From Rubripirellula tenax (lineage in GTDB: Bacteria; Planctomycetota; Planctomycetia; Pirellulales; Pirellulaceae), in assembly GCF_007860125.1 (NCBI RefSeq), contig NZ_SJPW01000001.1, forward strand, positions 62,001 through 126,000: 64,000 bases of DNA, in the 5' to 3' direction. Positions 1 through 8,931 of this stretch are shown piece by piece. The notes under the pieces were generated by a model, which saw nothing but the letters and a program-made list of their open reading frames with translations, had not been told where the DNA came from and searched no databases. The translations under genes and the position numbers were made by a program. Position 1 is the first letter of the stretch. The number at the start of each line of letters is the position of its first letter.

Positions 1-329
1 TCCCATGTTGCGTGCCCGGCTCGCTGGAACTTTGCACATTGTTGCACCGTCATCGACGGGTACAAAAAGTGTCCTTCGACCATGTAACCGATGCGGCCGC
101 GTGTCGCCGGCGACATTTGCGACGTATCTTCGCCAAACACCGTCGCCGACCCGCGAGTCGGCCGCAGCAGTCCCATCAGAATCCGAATCGTCGTCGTCTT
201 TCCGGCGCCGTTTAGCCCCAGCATTGCCGTCACTTGGCCGGCCGGAATCCGCATGTCCAGGTCGCGTACGATCGGGCGGTTGCCGAAGTAACGACACAGA
301 CGTTCGGTTTGAATCACAGGATCATTCAT
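1..329 (-). CDS. ABC transporter ATP-binding protein, N-terminal part (runs off window)
   Basis: The first 109 codons of an ATPase subunit of an ABC transporter are present; the rest lies beyond base 1. Translated on the minus strand from the ATG at 329, it shows a Walker A motif, GLNGAGKTTT, about 40 residues in, preceded by the usual VTAML strand. This nucleotide-binding subunit would power an export or efflux ABC system at the inner membrane. It starts 17 bp after the stop of the GntR/YtrA-like regulator and is therefore very probably co-transcribed with it, the arrangement seen in ytrA-ytrB type operons. The substrate cannot be told from this fragment. Confidence 0.85.
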   Translation of the reverse strand, partial: MNDPVIQTERLCRYFGNRPIVRDLDMRIPAGQVTAMLGLNGAGKTTTIRILMGLLRPTRGSATVFGEDTSQMSPATRGRIGYMVEGHFLYPSMTVQQCAKFQRAGHATW

Positions 330-346
330 GATGTGAAACCTTCGGC

Positions 347-748
347 TCAAGACTTGGGGGCGGACGAAGAAAACGTTTTGCGCAGTCGTTTTTGAACTTC
401 GTCGACGATCTGCTGTTCATCAAAACCGAGCGACAGGGCTTCGGCGAGAAACGGATCCATCACTTCCGCCAATCGGCGAACCCGTTCTTTATGCGTGTAG
501 ATTTCGCGGCGCTGGGCGACGAAGTAACCGCGGCCCTGCTGGCTTTCGATCACACCGTCGCGGACGAGCGTTGCAAAGGCCTTGGCGATCGTGTTCGGAT
601 TGACGACCAGTTCGCCGGCGAGGGCGCGGACGCTGGGTAGGGGATCGCCGACGGCGACCTTTCCGGTCGCGACGGCATGGCGAACCTGGTCGACAACCTG
701 CCGATAGATCGGCTGGCTGGCGCCGGTGGTGATTTGAATCCGAAGCAT
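347..748 (-). CDS. GntR-family transcriptional regulator, YtrA subfamily
   Basis: A 133-residue protein with an N-terminal winged helix-turn-helix of the GntR type (about residues 10-75, including GDPLPSVRALA and NPNTIAKAF) and only a short C-terminal tail. The lack of a large effector domain is the hallmark of the YtrA subfamily, whose members repress ABC transporter operons. It is the first gene of a unit with the ATPase gene 17 bp downstream. A perfect 10-bp inverted repeat lies 11-39 bp upstream of its ATG (759-787), so autoregulation is likely. The subfamily assignment follows from length, helix-turn-helix and neighbourhood. The ligand is unknown. Confidence 0.88.
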   Translation of the reverse strand: MLRIQITTGASQPIYRQVVDQVRHAVATGKVAVGDPLPSVRALAGELVVNPNTIAKAFATLVRDGVIESQQGRGYFVAQRREIYTHKERVRRLAEVMDPFLAEALSLGFDEQQIVDEVQKRLRKTFSSSAPKS

Positions 749-758
749 CGAAACCTCA

Positions 759-787
759 CTACTGTACTGCGATACATAGTACAGTAG
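759..787. promoter_or_regulatory. Probable operator of the YtrA-like regulator
   Basis: Bases 759-768 (CTACTGTACT) and 778-787 (AGTACAGTAG) form a perfect 10-bp inverted repeat around a 9-bp spacer. It sits immediately upstream of the GntR/YtrA-like gene, where the promoter is expected. GntR regulators bind such dyads, and autoregulation is usual for YtrA proteins. The dyad is seen directly; its function is inferred. Confidence 0.7.
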
Positions 788-811
788 CGATTGCCGGAAA
801 CGACGTCAAGC

Positions 812-838
812 AAAAAAGCCCGCCTTTTTCAGACGGGC
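812..838 (-). terminator. Rho-independent terminator of the phosphomutase gene
   Basis: Read on the minus strand, a GC-rich stem (GCCCGTC with GGCGGGC, one wobble) closes a short A-rich loop and is followed by six T residues. It lies about 50 bp past the stop codon of the phosphoglucosamine/phosphomannomutase gene at 890, on the same strand. Confidence 0.7.
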
Positions 839-889
839 AACAGCATCGGCAAGTCAGACGCAGACGCCTGAGTCAATCACGAGTTACTG

Positions 890-2233
890 CTAACCCAGCA
901 GTTTGGCTGCGGCCGCGCACAAGCCTTTGGCTTCGGCTTCGGTTTCCGCTTCGGCGATCAATCGCACGATCGGTTCGGTGTTGCTGCCGCGAACGAGCAG
1001 CCATTTGTCGTCCCACGCCAAACGAAGTCCGTCGCCGGTTTGAACCTTCGCTTCGGGATACTGCTTGACCAGCTTGTCGAACAACTCGGGCAAACGATCG
1101 GCCGACACCGTCGCCTTGTCTTTGTGGATGTGAAGTTTCGGCAAGCCATTGGCCAGCGTTGCCAGCGACTTACCCGTTGCCGTCATCAGGTCAAGGATCT
1201 GTGCCATGCCAACGAAGCTGTCGCGAACGTAGCCGACGCGTGGATCGATGGGGCCGCCGTTACCTTCACCACCGTAGGCGGCCTTCTTGTCGATCATCAT
1301 GTCGGCAACGTTGGCTTCACCGACAAAGCTGCGATGCGATTCGACGCCCGCGTCTCGCGCGATCCGTTCGCTCATGCCGCTGGTCGCGCCATTGATGACC
1401 ACCGGACCACGAGTCGCTTCGTCCGACATCGCGCGCAACACGCAAAGCGCCAACGTGTACTCTTCGCCGATGTAGCGTCCGTCCGCATCGACCAGAGCCA
1501 AACGGTCGGCGTCGGGGTCTTGGCAGAAACCGACGACACACTTCGTTTCACGCACTCGCTTGGCGATTTCGGTCAAGTTTTCCGCCGTCGGTTCGGGGAC
1601 GTGTGCGAACTTGCCATCGGGCGTATCGCCAACGGCGACGATGTGACACCCCAGTGCCTTGAGCAACCGAATGCCAAGCAGGCTGCCCGCACCGTGGTTA
1701 CTGTCGATCAGCACTCGGTGCCCGGCCGCGCGGATGGCCAGCGCATCGACGGTTTCGAGCACCTTGCACAAATGGGGCTCATGGGGATCGGATTCATCCG
1801 AAATGCGTCCGATTTGATTGAACGGTTTGTAGTTCGCTTCGCCGACGAAGTACGCATCACGGATCGCCGCGCCGGTGACCGCATCCAGGACTCGGCCGGT
1901 CGACCCGAACAATTTGATGCCGTTGTATGGCGGCGGATTGTGGCTGGCCGAAATCTGGACCGCGCCGGCGGCACCCCGTTCTCGCACCAGCACGCCAATC
2001 GTGGGCGTCGCGGCAACGTCGACATCGATACAGTCGCGGCCGCACGCGGACAGCGCCGCAATGATCGCGCGGCTGAGCATTGGACCGCTGCTGCGACCGT
2101 CGCGACCGACGATGATGGGGCCATCGGGCAGTTTTCCCGAAAAGGCAGCGACGAATCGCATCGCCACTTCGGGTGTCAATGTTTCGCCGACGATGCCTCG
2201 CAGGCCGCTGACGCTGATGATCAATTCGCTCAT
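890..2233 (-). CDS. Phosphoglucosamine mutase / phosphomannomutase family protein
   Basis: A 447-residue alpha-D-phosphohexomutase, matching the usual 440-470 residues. The phosphoserine loop is read as SASHNPPPYNGIKL, the metal-binding loop as DPDADRLALVD, and the C-terminal phosphate-binding loop as RGSNTEPIVRLIAEA. The opening GLRGIVGETLTPE is typical of GlmM/ManB-like enzymes, which interconvert hexose-6-phosphate and hexose-1-phosphate for cell-wall or polysaccharide precursors. I chose the ATG at 2233 because family similarity begins there; a longer frame to 2293 adds a non-conserved leader. It is divergent from a second phosphohexomutase. Whether it prefers glucosamine or mannose phosphate cannot be decided by eye. 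Confidence 0.9.
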   Translation of the reverse strand: MSELIISVSGLRGIVGETLTPEVAMRFVAAFSGKLPDGPIIVGRDGRSSGPMLSRAIIAALSACGRDCIDVDVAATPTIGVLVRERGAAGAVQISASHNPPPYNGIKLFGSTGRVLDAVTGAAIRDAYFVGEANYKPFNQIGRISDESDPHEPHLCKVLETVDALAIRAAGHRVLIDSNHGAGSLLGIRLLKALGCHIVAVGDTPDGKFAHVPEPTAENLTEIAKRVRETKCVVGFCQDPDADRLALVDADGRYIGEEYTLALCVLRAMSDEATRGPVVINGATSGMSERIARDAGVESHRSFVGEANVADMMIDKKAAYGGEGNGGPIDPRVGYVRDSFVGMAQILDLMTATGKSLATLANGLPKLHIHKDKATVSADRLPELFDKLVKQYPEAKVQTGDGLRLAWDDKWLLVRGSNTEPIVRLIAEAETEAEAKGLCAAAAKLLG

Positions 2234-2355
2234 GTTTTTCGGTACTTTCGAGTCACTTTGGGTGCCTTGGTTGCGACGATCGGCAAACAGCAAATAGAAT
2301 CGCGTTTCCGCTGCGGAACAAGGTTACCGCCGCCTCCCCCAATCTTGAAGATCCC

Positions 2356-4182
2356 ATGAGCATTGACGCAAACGTGTCCAAATCCCTTGATGCCGTCCAG
2401 CAGGCCGTTTCCGATGGCAAGCTGACCGCCGCCGCCGCCGACAATATCCGAGCTTGGTTGACCGAGGATCGGTACGAAGTCTATCGCGATGAAGTGATCG
2501 AACACATCGTTGGCGGCAAATGGCAAAAACTTGACGACGTTTATTGGACCATCATCCCGTTCGGCACCGGCGGTCGTCGCGGACGCATGTATCCGATCGG
2601 ATCCAACGCGATCAATGATCGAACAATCGGCGAAAGTGCTCAGGGTCTGGCCGATTATGTGGTCGAGTACCACAAGGGCCAAAAAGAATTGTCGTGCGCG
2701 ATCGCCTATGACACTCGCCACAAGTCGCGGCACTTTACCGAATTGTGCGCGGGCATCATGGCGGCGGCCGGCATCAAGGTTTATTTGCTAGACGACTATC
2801 GCGCAACGCCTCAATTGTCGTTCGCCGTTCGCTATAAGAAATGCGACTGCGGCATCATGGTCACCGCCAGCCACAATCCGCCCAGCGACAATGCCGTCAA
2901 GGTGTATTGGTCCAGCGGCGCGCAAGTGCTGCCGCCTCACGATAAAGCCATCATCGGTAAAGTCATGTCGTGCCAACAGATCCGCGTGATGCCGTTCGAC
3001 GAAGCCGTCAGCAAAGGAATGGTCGAAGTCGTCACCGATGAAGTCGACAAGGCTTACTTCGAAGCGGCCGCCAAGTGTGCTTTCGAAGGCCCGCGAGACG
3101 TCAACCTGCTGTACACGCCGCTTCACGGTGTCGGCGCCGCGGCCGTCGTCCCGCTCGCCAAGCGAGATGGATTTACGAACATCGAAGTCTATGGCCCGCA
3201 CGAAGAGAAAAGCGGCGACTTCCCCAACGTGCCCGGCCACGTTTCCAACCCCGAAAACGCTGCGATCTTTGACGAGCCGATCAAGTACGCCAAAACGAAG
3301 GGCATCGACCTGATCCTAGCGACCGACCCGGATTGTGACCGCATCGGTATCGCCGCACCGAAGACAACGGACACGGCGGGCGAATGGCGAACGTTCAATG
3401 GCAACGAGATCGGCGCGATCTTGGCGGAATACGTGCTGAGCAAACGGAAAGCCGCCGGCACGCTGTCACCCGATCACTACATCGTCAAAACGCTGGTCAC
3501 GACCGAACTGACGCGGCGGATCGCGGAAAGCTACGGCGTTCGATGTGTCGGTGACTTGCTGGTCGGTTTCAAGTACATCGCCGAAGTGATCGACCGCGAA
3601 GGTCCTGACCAATTCATTTATGGCACTGAAGAATCGCACGGATACTTGGTCGGTCAATATTGTCGCGACAAAGACGGCGCCGTCGCGGCGATGTTGATGT
3701 TCGAATTGGCGGCCGAACTGAAGTCGAAAAAGGTTTCGCTGCATGACTACTTGAGCGATCTGTACCGCAAGCACGGCTACCATCGCGAGACGTTGATCAA
3801 CCTGGTGATGGAAGGCAGCGAAGGCATGGCCGCGATGCAACGGTTGATGAAGTCGTTCCGCACGACGCCGCCGGAATCGGTTGCCGGAATCAAGATTGCC
3901 AAAGTTCGTGACTATGCCGCCGGCACGATCACCGACACGGCAACGGGAAAATCCGAAAAGCTGGCCGGTCCGACCGGCGACTTGATCATTTTGGACTTGG
4001 CCGAAGAAGGCAACTACGTCGCCGTTCGCCCCAGCGGTACCGAGCCGAAGATCAAGCTGTATGTGTTCACGCGATTGGCACCCGATCAATCCAGCGACCT
4101 GGTTCAAGCGGATTCCGTCTTGAGCCAACGACTGGAGTGCCTTGAGAAAGACGTTCGCCAATACGCGAAGCAGAACGGATAA
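2356..4182 (+). CDS. Phosphoglucomutase/phosphomannomutase (PGM2-like)
   Basis: A 608-residue phosphohexomutase of the longer PGM2/phosphopentomutase-like group. The catalytic serine loop reads [16 protein letters not shown], the metal loop [10 protein letters not shown], the sugar-specificity loop GTEESHGYL, and the phosphate loop [13 protein letters not shown]. It should catalyse glucose-1-phosphate/glucose-6-phosphate (or ribose phosphate) interconversion in the cytoplasm. The start is the ATG at 2356, with 122 bp separating it from the divergent phosphomutase, so the two probably share a promoter region. It is about 160 residues longer than that neighbour, so the pair are not a recent duplication. 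Confidence 0.92.
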   Translation: MSIDANVSKSLDAVQQAVSDGKLTAAAADNIRAWLTEDRYEVYRDEVIEHIVGGKWQKLDDVYWTIIPFGTGGRRGRMYPIGSNAINDRTIGESAQGLADYVVEYHKGQKELSCAIAYDTRHKSRHFTELCAGIMAAAGIKVYLLDDYRATPQLSFAVRYKKCDCGIMVTASHNPPSDNAVKVYWSSGAQVLPPHDKAIIGKVMSCQQIRVMPFDEAVSKGMVEVVTDEVDKAYFEAAAKCAFEGPRDVNLLYTPLHGVGAAAVVPLAKRDGFTNIEVYGPHEEKSGDFPNVPGHVSNPENAAIFDEPIKYAKTKGIDLILATDPDCDRIGIAAPKTTDTAGEWRTFNGNEIGAILAEYVLSKRKAAGTLSPDHYIVKTLVTTELTRRIAESYGVRCVGDLLVGFKYIAEVIDREGPDQFIYGTEESHGYLVGQYCRDKDGAVAAMLMFELAAELKSKKVSLHDYLSDLYRKHGYHRETLINLVMEGSEGMAAMQRLMKSFRTTPPESVAGIKIAKVRDYAAGTITDTATGKSEKLAGPTGDLIILDLAEEGNYVAVRPSGTEPKIKLYVFTRLAPDQSSDLVQADSVLSQRLECLEKDVRQYAKQNG

Positions 4183-4203
4183 GGATCGGGATTGGCGTCT
4201 TTG

Positions 4204-4267
4204 CGTAGCCGGGCTCGCCAGAGTTCGGCTTTCTCCCGACACCCTGAAGTCGGGCGCTCTAGCTACG
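4204..4267. repeat. Intergenic hairpin repeat of planctomycete type
   Basis: Between pgm and ychF a 64-nt element opens with CGTAGC and closes with GCTACG. It encloses a second perfect 6-bp stem (4235-4240 CCCGAC with 4249-4254 GTCGGG). Compact palindromic elements of this look are scattered in intergenic regions of this group. It could act as a structured RNA or attenuator upstream of ychF, or simply be a dispersed repeat. Only this copy was seen in the window. Confidence 0.5.
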
Positions 4268-4369
4268 AATGGCGGCCACCCTTCGACCGTGTGGGGCTGG
4301 CCTGATAGGATTTGCGACCATTCGCGTCATCCGTCATCTCTTGAACTGAAAAAGCCAGAAGTTAGCCCC

Positions 4370-5461
4370 ATGGAAGCTGGAATCGTCGGCTTGCCCAACG
4401 TCGGCAAAAGCACACTCTTCAACGCCTTGACCGCATCCAAGGCGGCCCAGAGCGAGAATTATCCGTTCTGTACGATCGAGCCGAACGAGGGCATCGTCAG
4501 CGTTCCCGATGACCGGTTGACCCGGATCACCCAGTACATCGTGCCGAAAAAGACGATTCCAGCGACGTTGAAGTTGGTGGATATCGCCGGCATCGTCAAA
4601 GGCGCCAGCGAGGGAGAAGGCCTGGGCAACAAGTTTCTTAGTCACATTCGCCAAGTTGACGCGATCGTCCAAGTCGTCCGCTGTTTCAATGATCCGGACG
4701 TGATCCACGTTTCGGGGACCGTTGATCCACTTGCCGACATGGAAACGATCGAGACGGAATTGATGCTCGCGGACATCCAAACGCTCGAAAACGCCCTGCC
4801 AAAGGCCGAAAAGATGGCGCGCGGTGGCGACAAGGAAGCGAAACTGCGAGTCGATGCGATCAAGAAATGCAACGACCATCTTTCCACTGACCAACCGCTG
4901 CGAACGTTGGAACTGCCCGAAGCCGAAAAGATCGCGATTTCAAGCTACGGCCTGATGAGCGCGAAACCGGTGCTGTACGTCGCCAACGTCAGCGAAGACG
5001 ACCTGGAAGGCAAAGACCCGCTCGTGCAAAAGGTTCGCGACCAAGCCGGAAAGGCCGGCGCCGATGTGGTTTGCGTTTGTGCGAAGCTGGAATCCGAATT
5101 GGCGGAACTGGACGAAGACGATCGCGTCGAAATGCTGTCCGAAGTGGGCCTGGAACAACCGGCGCTGCACACGATCGCCCGCGGCGCTTACAAAACATTG
5201 GGACTAGAAAGCTATTTCACGGCGGGTGAAAAAGAGGTTCGCGCTTGGACGATTCCCAAAGGTGCAACCGCCCCCCAAGCCGCCGGCGTGATCCACAGCG
5301 ACTTCGAGCGCGGCTTCATCCGATGCGAGGTTTACAGCCTGGAAGACCTGGAAACCTACAAAACGGAAAAAGAGATTCGCCAAGCCGGTAAACTACGAGT
5401 CGAAGGCAAGGCGTACGTCATGAAGGACGGCGACATCTGCCACTTCTTGTTCAATGTCTAA
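4370..5461 (+). CDS. ychF: Redox-regulated ATPase YchF (Obg-family P-loop protein)
   Basis: A 363-residue protein, the standard YchF length. It opens with [19 protein letters not shown] (P-loop), has the altered G-motifs of this ATP-preferring Obg-family member, and ends in the TGS-like domain with [12 protein letters not shown] and the C-terminal [18 protein letters not shown]. YchF binds ribosomes and acts in translation and stress control. The ATG at 4370 gives the canonical N terminus; the open frame upstream to 4142 overlaps pgm and carries the hairpin repeat, so it is not coding. Confidence 0.96.
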   Translation: MEAGIVGLPNVGKSTLFNALTASKAAQSENYPFCTIEPNEGIVSVPDDRLTRITQYIVPKKTIPATLKLVDIAGIVKGASEGEGLGNKFLSHIRQVDAIVQVVRCFNDPDVIHVSGTVDPLADMETIETELMLADIQTLENALPKAEKMARGGDKEAKLRVDAIKKCNDHLSTDQPLRTLELPEAEKIAISSYGLMSAKPVLYVANVSEDDLEGKDPLVQKVRDQAGKAGADVVCVCAKLESELAELDEDDRVEMLSEVGLEQPALHTIARGAYKTLGLESYFTAGEKEVRAWTIPKGATAPQAAGVIHSDFERGFIRCEVYSLEDLETYKTEKEIRQAGKLRVEGKAYVMKDGDICHFLFNV

Positions 5462-5514
5462 GCAGCTGAACTCTGAAGCTCCCCCCAAAATTCCCACCTC
5501 CTTTCGAGAGTTAC

Positions 5515-6078
5515 ATGAGCAAAATGTGGATTCCAATCTGCTTCGCGTTGTTGACGGCGTTTTTCTGGGGCTGCTATGGCCCGTTGATCGGTAACGCAGC
5601 CGCACCCATGGTTGATGGAGCGAAACTCTGGTCGCCCTACAAGCCGTACCTTTTCGTTGGGGTCGCGTACTTGGTGATCGCGATCATCGGCGGTGCGATC
5701 ATGATGAGCGTCAAGGGTGACTCGTTCGACTTCAGCGGCGTTCACTACCCGACGATGAAGTGGGGGTTCCTGGCGGGCGCGTTCGGTGCGGTCGGCGCCC
5801 TGTTTTTGACGTCCGCCATGATGACCAGCAAGGGCAACGCGGCGCTGGTCATGCCGATCGTGTTCGGCGGTGCGGTTTCGGTAAGCGCGATCATCGGGCT
5901 GATGCGATTGCACGGCGGCGTTACGATTAGCCCCCTTTTGTGGGTCGGCTTGGTGACGACATTCATCGGCGTCACGTTAACGGCGATGAACACGCCGCAC
6001 GCTCACCCGCCGGCCAAACCGGCACCCGCGGTCAGCACAACGGATGTTCCGTCCGAAGCGGCGAAAGAGCACGTTTGA
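5515..6078 (+). CDS. Small DMT/EamA-like integral membrane protein
   Basis: A 187-residue hydrophobic protein with about five membrane segments: one near the N terminus (ICFALLTAFFWGCYG), further ones around residues 47-63 and 83-101, and two in the last third, followed by a proline-rich soluble tail. The TAFFWGCYGPLI start resembles half of a drug/metabolite transporter of the EamA fold. The stop overlaps the next start by one base (TGATG at 6076-6080), so the two proteins are translationally coupled. The substrate is unknown. Confidence 0.7.
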   Translation: MSKMWIPICFALLTAFFWGCYGPLIGNAAAPMVDGAKLWSPYKPYLFVGVAYLVIAIIGGAIMMSVKGDSFDFSGVHYPTMKWGFLAGAFGAVGALFLTSAMMTSKGNAALVMPIVFGGAVSVSAIIGLMRLHGGVTISPLLWVGLVTTFIGVTLTAMNTPHAHPPAKPAPAVSTTDVPSEAAKEHV

Positions 6079-6440
6079 TGACTCAACCCGGTCAACCAGA
6101 CGAAGCGATGGATCGCGTACGTGCGATCGATGACCAAGTCGCTCACGTGTGGATGGTGCGAACGTTCTTGAAGCACGCCGATGAAGCGGAAGAGGACGAA
6201 GACCTGCGCGACGTCGTCCGCAACCTCTACGATTTCATCCTGGCGGTAGGTCCGGTTGCGGAGGTCGAGGACCCGGCCGTTTACCTGAAGATGGCAAAGA
6301 AAAAACTCGGCCGCCTGCGAAAGGCGACCGAGTTGTATGAGGTGATTCAACCAGAGGTCAGCGGCCACACAAATTTCGCAATGGCCGCCCGGTCGCTGCG
6401 TTTGGCAGTCGACCGAATCATCGGCTTGGTTACCGGCTAG
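6078..6440 (+). CDS. Conserved hypothetical protein, translationally coupled
   Basis: A 120-residue, mostly helical, charged protein without signal peptide or membrane segment. I do not recognise a catalytic motif. It begins with MTQPGQPDEAMDRVRAID, and an acidic stretch (DEAEEDEDLRD) lies around residue 40. Its ATG at 6078 overlaps the stop of the membrane protein upstream, so it is probably a cytoplasmic partner of that protein, made in fixed ratio. It ends 3 bp from the convergent MFS gene. Confidence 0.7.
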   Translation: MTQPGQPDEAMDRVRAIDDQVAHVWMVRTFLKHADEAEEDEDLRDVVRNLYDFILAVGPVAEVEDPAVYLKMAKKKLGRLRKATELYEVIQPEVSGHTNFAMAARSLRLAVDRIIGLVTG

Positions 6441-6443
6441 GCA

Positions 6444-7961
6444 CTACAGTTCGGCGCCCGGTGCCGGTTCACCCAACGCGTCGACGTGGTGGTCGGACTT
6501 CGGTGCTTTGAAACAGAACAGCAGGATCAAGTACAGAACCGCCATCGTCGCTGGGACCAATGCGGTCATGCGGATCGCCATGCGGCTGCCGTGCAAGGTT
6601 GCTTCGCCGACCGGGCCGGCGTCTTCGCTTGCGAAACTCTTGTTCTCATTCCACCACTTCGCTTGTTCACGAAGACCGGCGAATGCTTCGCCGTCGATGC
6701 CGTCACCAGCGATTTCCACGTCGGACATGATCGCTGCACCATTGTCGGAAATCATGCCTGCCTTGGATCCGTCGATGCCCGTGATTGGCGGGAAGAACAA
6801 GAATTTGTTCTCGTTCGGTGCTTTCACGCGAGCGAACGTCTCAGGATTGTTTTCCTGGATGTACTGCGACGCAAAATAGTCCTGCTTGTAACCAATACCC
6901 GGTCCGCCCAGCAAACCGGCCGACGTCATTCCGACGAAGCCCATCAATGCCATGGCGACGGTCGCACTTTGCGGGAACCGTTCACCGACAACACCCAACA
7001 TCGTCGGCCACAAGAACGTCTTGCCGACACCGTAGATGGTCGCCGCGAAGAACATGAAGGGAACGCTGTTCCCAATGCTGATCAAGTAAAGTCCACAGGC
7101 ACCGATGATCGCACTGACCAATAGCAGACCCAGCGACGAAATGCGGTGAACGATCGGGCCGGCAAAGAAACGCAGCGCTGTCATCAACAACGACGTGTAG
7201 ATGAACAACGCGGTCCCCAGCGCCGCACTCTTCAAGATGCCACCGGTGATCTTGTTGATCCAGCTGTCGGTGCCCAATTCGACGTAGCCGACGCAAGCGT
7301 GGGCGATCAACAGGATGAAGAAGAACGGAACCACCAAACGAGCGAACATGCCGCCGTAAGAAACCGACCCCGACTGGGCATCGGTTTTCGGGAACGCTTC
7401 TTTCAGCGAGATGAATCCGTAGATCGCCGCCGGTATCAAATACGTCGCCAGCAAGATCTCCCAGCCGATGCTGTCCTTCAGGAACACGATCAAGCCACCC
7501 AGAACCAACCCGGCCGGCCATCCGGCGTGCAGGATGTTCAGGTAGTGCGTCTTCTGCTCGGGGAACAATGTCGCGGTCAACGGGTTGATCACCGCCTCGC
7601 AGACCCCGTTACCGACCGCAAAGATAAACGCGGACCAAAACAGGATCATGTACACCGCGTCCTTCCCGGCCGCATTGAAAACGGGCGTCGCGGAAAACAG
7701 CATGATGGCAGACACGACGTGGCAAGCCAGCGCGAACAGCATCAGTGGCTTGTAGCCAATCCAGTCGACCAGCAAGCCGGCCGCCAGAATCACCAAACCG
7801 AAGCCCAGCAGGCCCCCACCGGTGATTTGACCAAGTTCGGTCATCGTGAAGCCGTATTTGTTGGACCAAATGTCCAGCAATCCACCGCGAACGGCGAATC
7901 CTATTCCCGCGGCGATCAATGCGAGGAATCCGGCGGCCAGGAGCGTTTTGCGATTTTCCAT
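6444..7961 (-). CDS. MFS transporter (sugar-type) with a large loop before the last helix
   Basis: A 505-residue major facilitator superfamily protein with twelve predicted membrane segments. The first reads AAGFLALIAAGIGFAVRGGLL, and the loop between helices 2 and 3 has the GLLVDWIGYKPLM motif of the superfamily. Residues 355-460 form an unusually long polar insertion before the final helix (LVPATMAVLYLILLF). The family imports sugars and related solutes by proton or sodium symport. The gene is single, divergent from the glutathione peroxidase gene and convergent with the small hypothetical gene. Confidence 0.85.
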   Translation of the reverse strand: MENRKTLLAAGFLALIAAGIGFAVRGGLLDIWSNKYGFTMTELGQITGGGLLGFGLVILAAGLLVDWIGYKPLMLFALACHVVSAIMLFSATPVFNAAGKDAVYMILFWSAFIFAVGNGVCEAVINPLTATLFPEQKTHYLNILHAGWPAGLVLGGLIVFLKDSIGWEILLATYLIPAAIYGFISLKEAFPKTDAQSGSVSYGGMFARLVVPFFFILLIAHACVGYVELGTDSWINKITGGILKSAALGTALFIYTSLLMTALRFFAGPIVHRISSLGLLLVSAIIGACGLYLISIGNSVPFMFFAATIYGVGKTFLWPTMLGVVGERFPQSATVAMALMGFVGMTSAGLLGGPGIGYKQDYFASQYIQENNPETFARVKAPNENKFLFFPPITGIDGSKAGMISDNGAAIMSDVEIAGDGIDGEAFAGLREQAKWWNENKSFASEDAGPVGEATLHGSRMAIRMTALVPATMAVLYLILLFCFKAPKSDHHVDALGEPAPGAEL

Positions 7962-8216
7962 AGGTGGGATCGGGTTAAGAGTTTGTGGGTAGGGAGTCGG
8001 AAATGCTGCCAGTCGTCGATAGTGGCGTCAAGTCTTCCGAGAACATTCCGCGAAGAAGATGAACGTAATTCCCCGCAGCGTGCGTTGCCACTGTCACGGC
8101 CGCTATACTCCCCTCATAAGTGAAACTTTTCCTCTGGGAACGCGATCTCGGCATGAGCCGACGCGATCCAGAGGCCCCTTCCCACCCTTTTCGCCTTCCA
8201 AGCGGAGACCCTACCA

Positions 8217-8789
8217 ATGCGTTCGATCCTGTCCCTGATGTTGGCTTTTGGAGTTTTGACCTCGATGGCAGTAGCTGATAAGCACGAAGGCGAGCACGAG
8301 TGCGCGCTCAATTTCAAAGTAAAAACGATCGACGGCGAAACGGTCGATTTAGAGGACTACGAAGGCAACGTAGTGCTGGTCGTCAACGTCGCCAGCAAGT
8401 GTGGACTGACGCCTCAGTACGCCGGACTGCAGAAACTTTACGAAGCCCACAAGGAAGACGGCTTGGTCGTACTCGGCTTCCCATGCAACCAGTTCGGCGG
8501 CCAAGAGCCGGGTACCGATGCCGAAGTGAAGACGTTCTGTAGCACCAAGTACAATGTCAGCTTCCCGATGTTCAGCAAGGTCGACGTCAACGGCGACGCC
8601 GCCGCGCCGATCTACAAGTACTTGACCAGCAAGACCGTCGAACCGGTCGGCGATGGCAAGGTCAGCTGGAACTTCGAAAAGTTTCTGATCGACCGCGACG
8701 GCAACCTGGTCCACCGCTTCTCGCCCCGCACCGCCCCAGACGATGAAGCGCTGATCGCAGCGATCAAGGAACAACTCGCAAAGAAGTAG
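8217..8789 (+). CDS. Glutathione peroxidase family protein, exported
   Basis: A 190-residue protein made of a 20-residue signal peptide (cleavage expected after SMAVA) and a complete thiol peroxidase domain. The catalytic cysteine motif reads NVASKCGLTPQY, with FPCNQFGGQEPG and the tryptophan motif WNFEKFLIDRDG downstream. It carries cysteine instead of selenocysteine, so it is probably thioredoxin-dependent and reduces peroxides outside the cytoplasm. GGAG upstream of the ATG at 8217 is a weak ribosome-binding site. A dispersed repeat follows the stop codon. Confidence 0.94.
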   Translation: MRSILSLMLAFGVLTSMAVADKHEGEHECALNFKVKTIDGETVDLEDYEGNVVLVVNVASKCGLTPQYAGLQKLYEAHKEDGLVVLGFPCNQFGGQEPGTDAEVKTFCSTKYNVSFPMFSKVDVNGDAAAPIYKYLTSKTVEPVGDGKVSWNFEKFLIDRDGNLVHRFSPRTAPDDEALIAAIKEQLAKK

Positions 8790-8798
8790 TTCGACCCG

Positions 8799-8910
8799 GC
8801 AACCCGACGTGGACCCGCGACGCCGTCGCGGGACGTAAGCTGCAAAGTAGCTTACGAAAGAACACCGTACACCCAGCGAACGGAGTCGCAGGGCCACGCA
8901 GGGTGGCTGC
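8799..8910. repeat. Dispersed palindromic repeat, copy 1
   Basis: A roughly 110-nt imperfect inverted repeat. The outer arms (8800-8830 and 8875-8908) are about 70-75% complementary, and the centre holds the perfect hairpin GTAAGCT/AGCTTAC (8835-8841 and 8849-8855). It lies between two same-strand genes. The core words (CCC..CGTGG..C.GCGAC, CTGCAAAG.AG, GCGGAGTCG...CCACG) recur at 19803-19913, 42104-42196 and 51969-52062. The 16-mer at 8851-8866 recurs exactly at 22349-22364. Confidence 0.65.
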
Positions 8911-8931
8911 AAAAACTCTCGAAGGTACATC

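Noticed and set aside
1040-2359. 439-codon plus-strand open frame opposite the phosphomutase gene
   Set aside because: It is an antisense shadow produced by GC-rich third positions. The minus-strand frame has complete family motifs, while this one has none.
4142-4369. Upstream extension of the ychF frame
   Set aside because: It overlaps the end of pgm and reads through the hairpin repeat; the family start is at 4370.
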